A DNA stretch of 64,000 nt. It comes from Pseudomonas sp. SLFW (GTDB lineage Bacteria; Pseudomonadota; Gammaproteobacteria; Pseudomonadales; Pseudomonadaceae). The translations under genes and the position numbers were made by a program. The first letter of the stretch is position 1; each line of letters starts with the position of its first letter. The DNA lies in contig NZ_JAAAKW010000009.1 of assembly GCF_009905615.1 (NCBI RefSeq), positions 1-64,000 of the forward strand. Reading direction: 5' to 3'. Shown here one piece after another: positions 62,945 through 64,000 of the stretch. The notes under the pieces are model-generated. The model was given only the letters and a program-made list of their open reading frames with translations, did no database searches and was not told the origin of the DNA.

Positions 62945-63415
62945 ATGACGGATATCAATAAAGAAGCGATCTCGGTACTCAATGATCTGATCGAGACCAG
63001 CATTGACGGCGAGAAAGGTTTTCACACCGCTGCTGAAGACGTCAAGAACCCAGAAATCAAGGCGTATTTCCTTTCCCGTTCCACCGAGTGCGCGACGTCT
63101 GTACGTGAACTTCAAGCCGAAGTCCGTGCACTGGGCGGCGATCCAGACAAATCCTCCAGCGCCGCAGGTGCAGCGCATCGTCTGTGGGTTGAGCTGAAAG
63201 CGGCCGTGACCGGCAAAAGCGATGAGGCTGTATTGAACGAAGTAGAGCGCGGTGAAGACCACGCCCTGAAAGCGTACAAAGAAGCTTCGCAAAAAGCGGT
63301 CGAGAAAAACCTGCCTGCTAACGTAGTGACCCTGATCCAGCGTCAGCTGCCAGGCGTCCAGGCAAACCACGATAAAGTCAAAGCGCTGCGTGATACCGTT
63401 CGCAGAGCAAGCTGA
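62945..63415 (+). CDS. PA2169 family four-helix-bundle protein (DUF2383)
   Basis: A 156-residue ferritin-like helical protein. The first helix reads VLNDLIETSIDGEKGFHTAAE, and the others carry spaced Glu/His residues (GEDHALKAYKEAS), as in DUF2383 proteins. A metal-binding or stress role is possible but not shown. A good AAAGGAA site precedes the ATG. It is driven by a near-perfect sigma54 promoter, and a bidirectional terminator follows it. Confidence 0.88.
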   Translation: MTDINKEAISVLNDLIETSIDGEKGFHTAAEDVKNPEIKAYFLSRSTECATSVRELQAEVRALGGDPDKSSSAAGAAHRLWVELKAAVTGKSDEAVLNEVERGEDHALKAYKEASQKAVEKNLPANVVTLIQRQLPGVQANHDKVKALRDTVRRAS

Positions 63416-63457
63416 TCAGCGTAGCTGAGCCCGTTTCGGGCTCGCTCCTCTGATTCG

Positions 63458-63486
63458 AAAAACGCCAGACGTGTCTGGCGTTTTTT
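63458..63486. terminator. Bidirectional terminator
   Basis: AAAAACGCCAGAC pairs with GTCTGGCGTTTTT, serving both the PA2169-type gene and the convergent GGDEF gene. Confidence 0.93.
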
Positions 63487-64000
63487 ATGCCGTTTTGGGA
63501 GACGAGTTGAACTCAGTGCGGTTACGGCCATTGTGCTTCGCCCGGTAGAGCGCTTCGTCAGCATCACTGAACAGTTGCGCCTGCTTGTCGCCCGCATTGG
63601 GCTGGCGCGAGGCGATACCAATGCTGACGGTGACGGAATGCCTGTCTCCGGCATAGGGCGGGAGCGATTCAATCGCAACTCTGATTTTTTCGGCGATGAT
63701 TCTGGCGCCCTGCAAATCTGTTTCCGGTAAAACCACCAAAAACTCCTCGCCGCCATAGCGCGCCGCCAGATCACCGGGTCTACGAATTGCATTGGCCAGG
63801 GTTTGGGCCACGTTGCGCAACGCGACGTCGCCACCGTGATGGCCGTGCCGGTCGTTGAATGCCTTGAAGTGGTCGACATCAATCATCAGCAATGACAACG
63901 GCTTGCCGGAGCGCATGCCTCTGGACCACTCCTGTCGAAATACCTGATCCAGTCTCCGCCGGTTTGCCAGCCCTGTCAGGCCGTCCGTCGAGGCCAGCTC
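63485..64000 (-). CDS. GGDEF-domain diguanylate cyclase, 5' part outside the window
   Basis: The last 171 residues of a protein that runs off the right edge. The reading frame is open to 64000 and starts there as ELASTDGLTGLANRRRLD, the classic beginning of a GGDEF domain. The active-site signature is GGEEF (RYGGEEFLVVLP), an accepted active form, so c-di-GMP synthesis is plausible. I see no I-site RxxD five residues before it. The N-terminal sensor part is not in the window. Confidence 0.93.
   Translation of the reverse strand, partial: ELASTDGLTGLANRRRLDQVFRQEWSRGMRSGKPLSLLMIDVDHFKAFNDRHGHHGGDVALRNVAQTLANAIRRPGDLAARYGGEEFLVVLPETDLQGARIIAEKIRVAIESLPPYAGDRHSVTVSIGIASRQPNAGDKQAQLFSDADEALYRAKHNGRNRTEFNSSPKTA

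Overview
This window is a 64 kb piece of a Pseudomonas chromosome, most likely from the P. fluorescens/P. syringae side of the genus. The grounds are high-GC coding bias, a near-complete run of genes in the order I know from Pseudomonas (valS-holC-pepA-lptF/G; gcv-sdaA-gcsR; gap-edd-glk-gltR-gtrS-gtsABCD-oprB-hexR-zwf-pgl-eda), and many inverted-repeat REP elements of Pseudomonas type between genes. I see no insertion sequence, prophage, CRISPR array, rRNA or tRNA. Most of the window is core genome; the clearest accessory-type insert is a small RES/Xre toxin-antitoxin pair near 14.1-15.2 kb.

Region by region. 0-6 kb: a NodB-fold protein with altered catalytic motifs, a PIN-PhoH ATPase, the molybdopterin genes moaC-moaD-moaE and the helicase rhlB. 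6-11.5 kb: a carboxylesterase and the general amino-acid ABC transporter aapJQMP. 11.6-18.3 kb: an MFS exporter, an NTF2-like protein, a GIY-YIG protein, the RES/Xre module, a GST-like protein, a glutaredoxin, and two nucleoid proteins (YejK and HupN) on opposite strands. 18.3-28.5 kb: housekeeping genes rlmF, valS, an unknown 147-residue protein, holC and pepA, then lptF-lptG (lipopolysaccharide export), an RDD membrane protein and a cold-shock protein.

28.9-36.8 kb: a glycine/serine catabolic operon (gcvH-gcvP-sdaA-gcvT) next to the sigma54 activator gene gcsR. A canonical -24/-12 promoter and GcsR-like operator sites are readable upstream of gcvH. 37-43 kb: an iron/heme cell-surface signalling cluster (ECF sigma factor, FecR-type anti-sigma factor, TonB-dependent heme receptor, heme oxygenase) with a good Fur box in front of the sigma factor. 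43-61 kb: the glucose regulon, covering uptake (OprB porin, GtsABCD), phosphorylation (Glk), the Entner-Doudoroff route (Zwf, Pgl, Edd, Eda), Gap, and its regulators HexR and GltR/GtrS. HexR-type operators are readable at gap/edd and at hexR/zwf. Hfq/Crc-type A-rich motifs sit just before the gtsA and oprB starts. 61-64 kb: a PLP enzyme of the class V aminotransferase fold with a small DUF3820 gene, a PA2169-type four-helix-bundle gene behind a strong sigma54 promoter, and the 3' part of a GGDEF protein cut by the window edge.

No wholly new multi-gene system is evident. The best leads are non-coding: two places with orphan plus-strand terminators that suggest unannotated small RNAs (about 28.5-28.9 kb and 61.0-61.2 kb), the sigma54 promoter of the PA2169-type gene with a 12-bp direct repeat upstream, an 18-bp dyad before gtsA, and REP hairpins inside operons.
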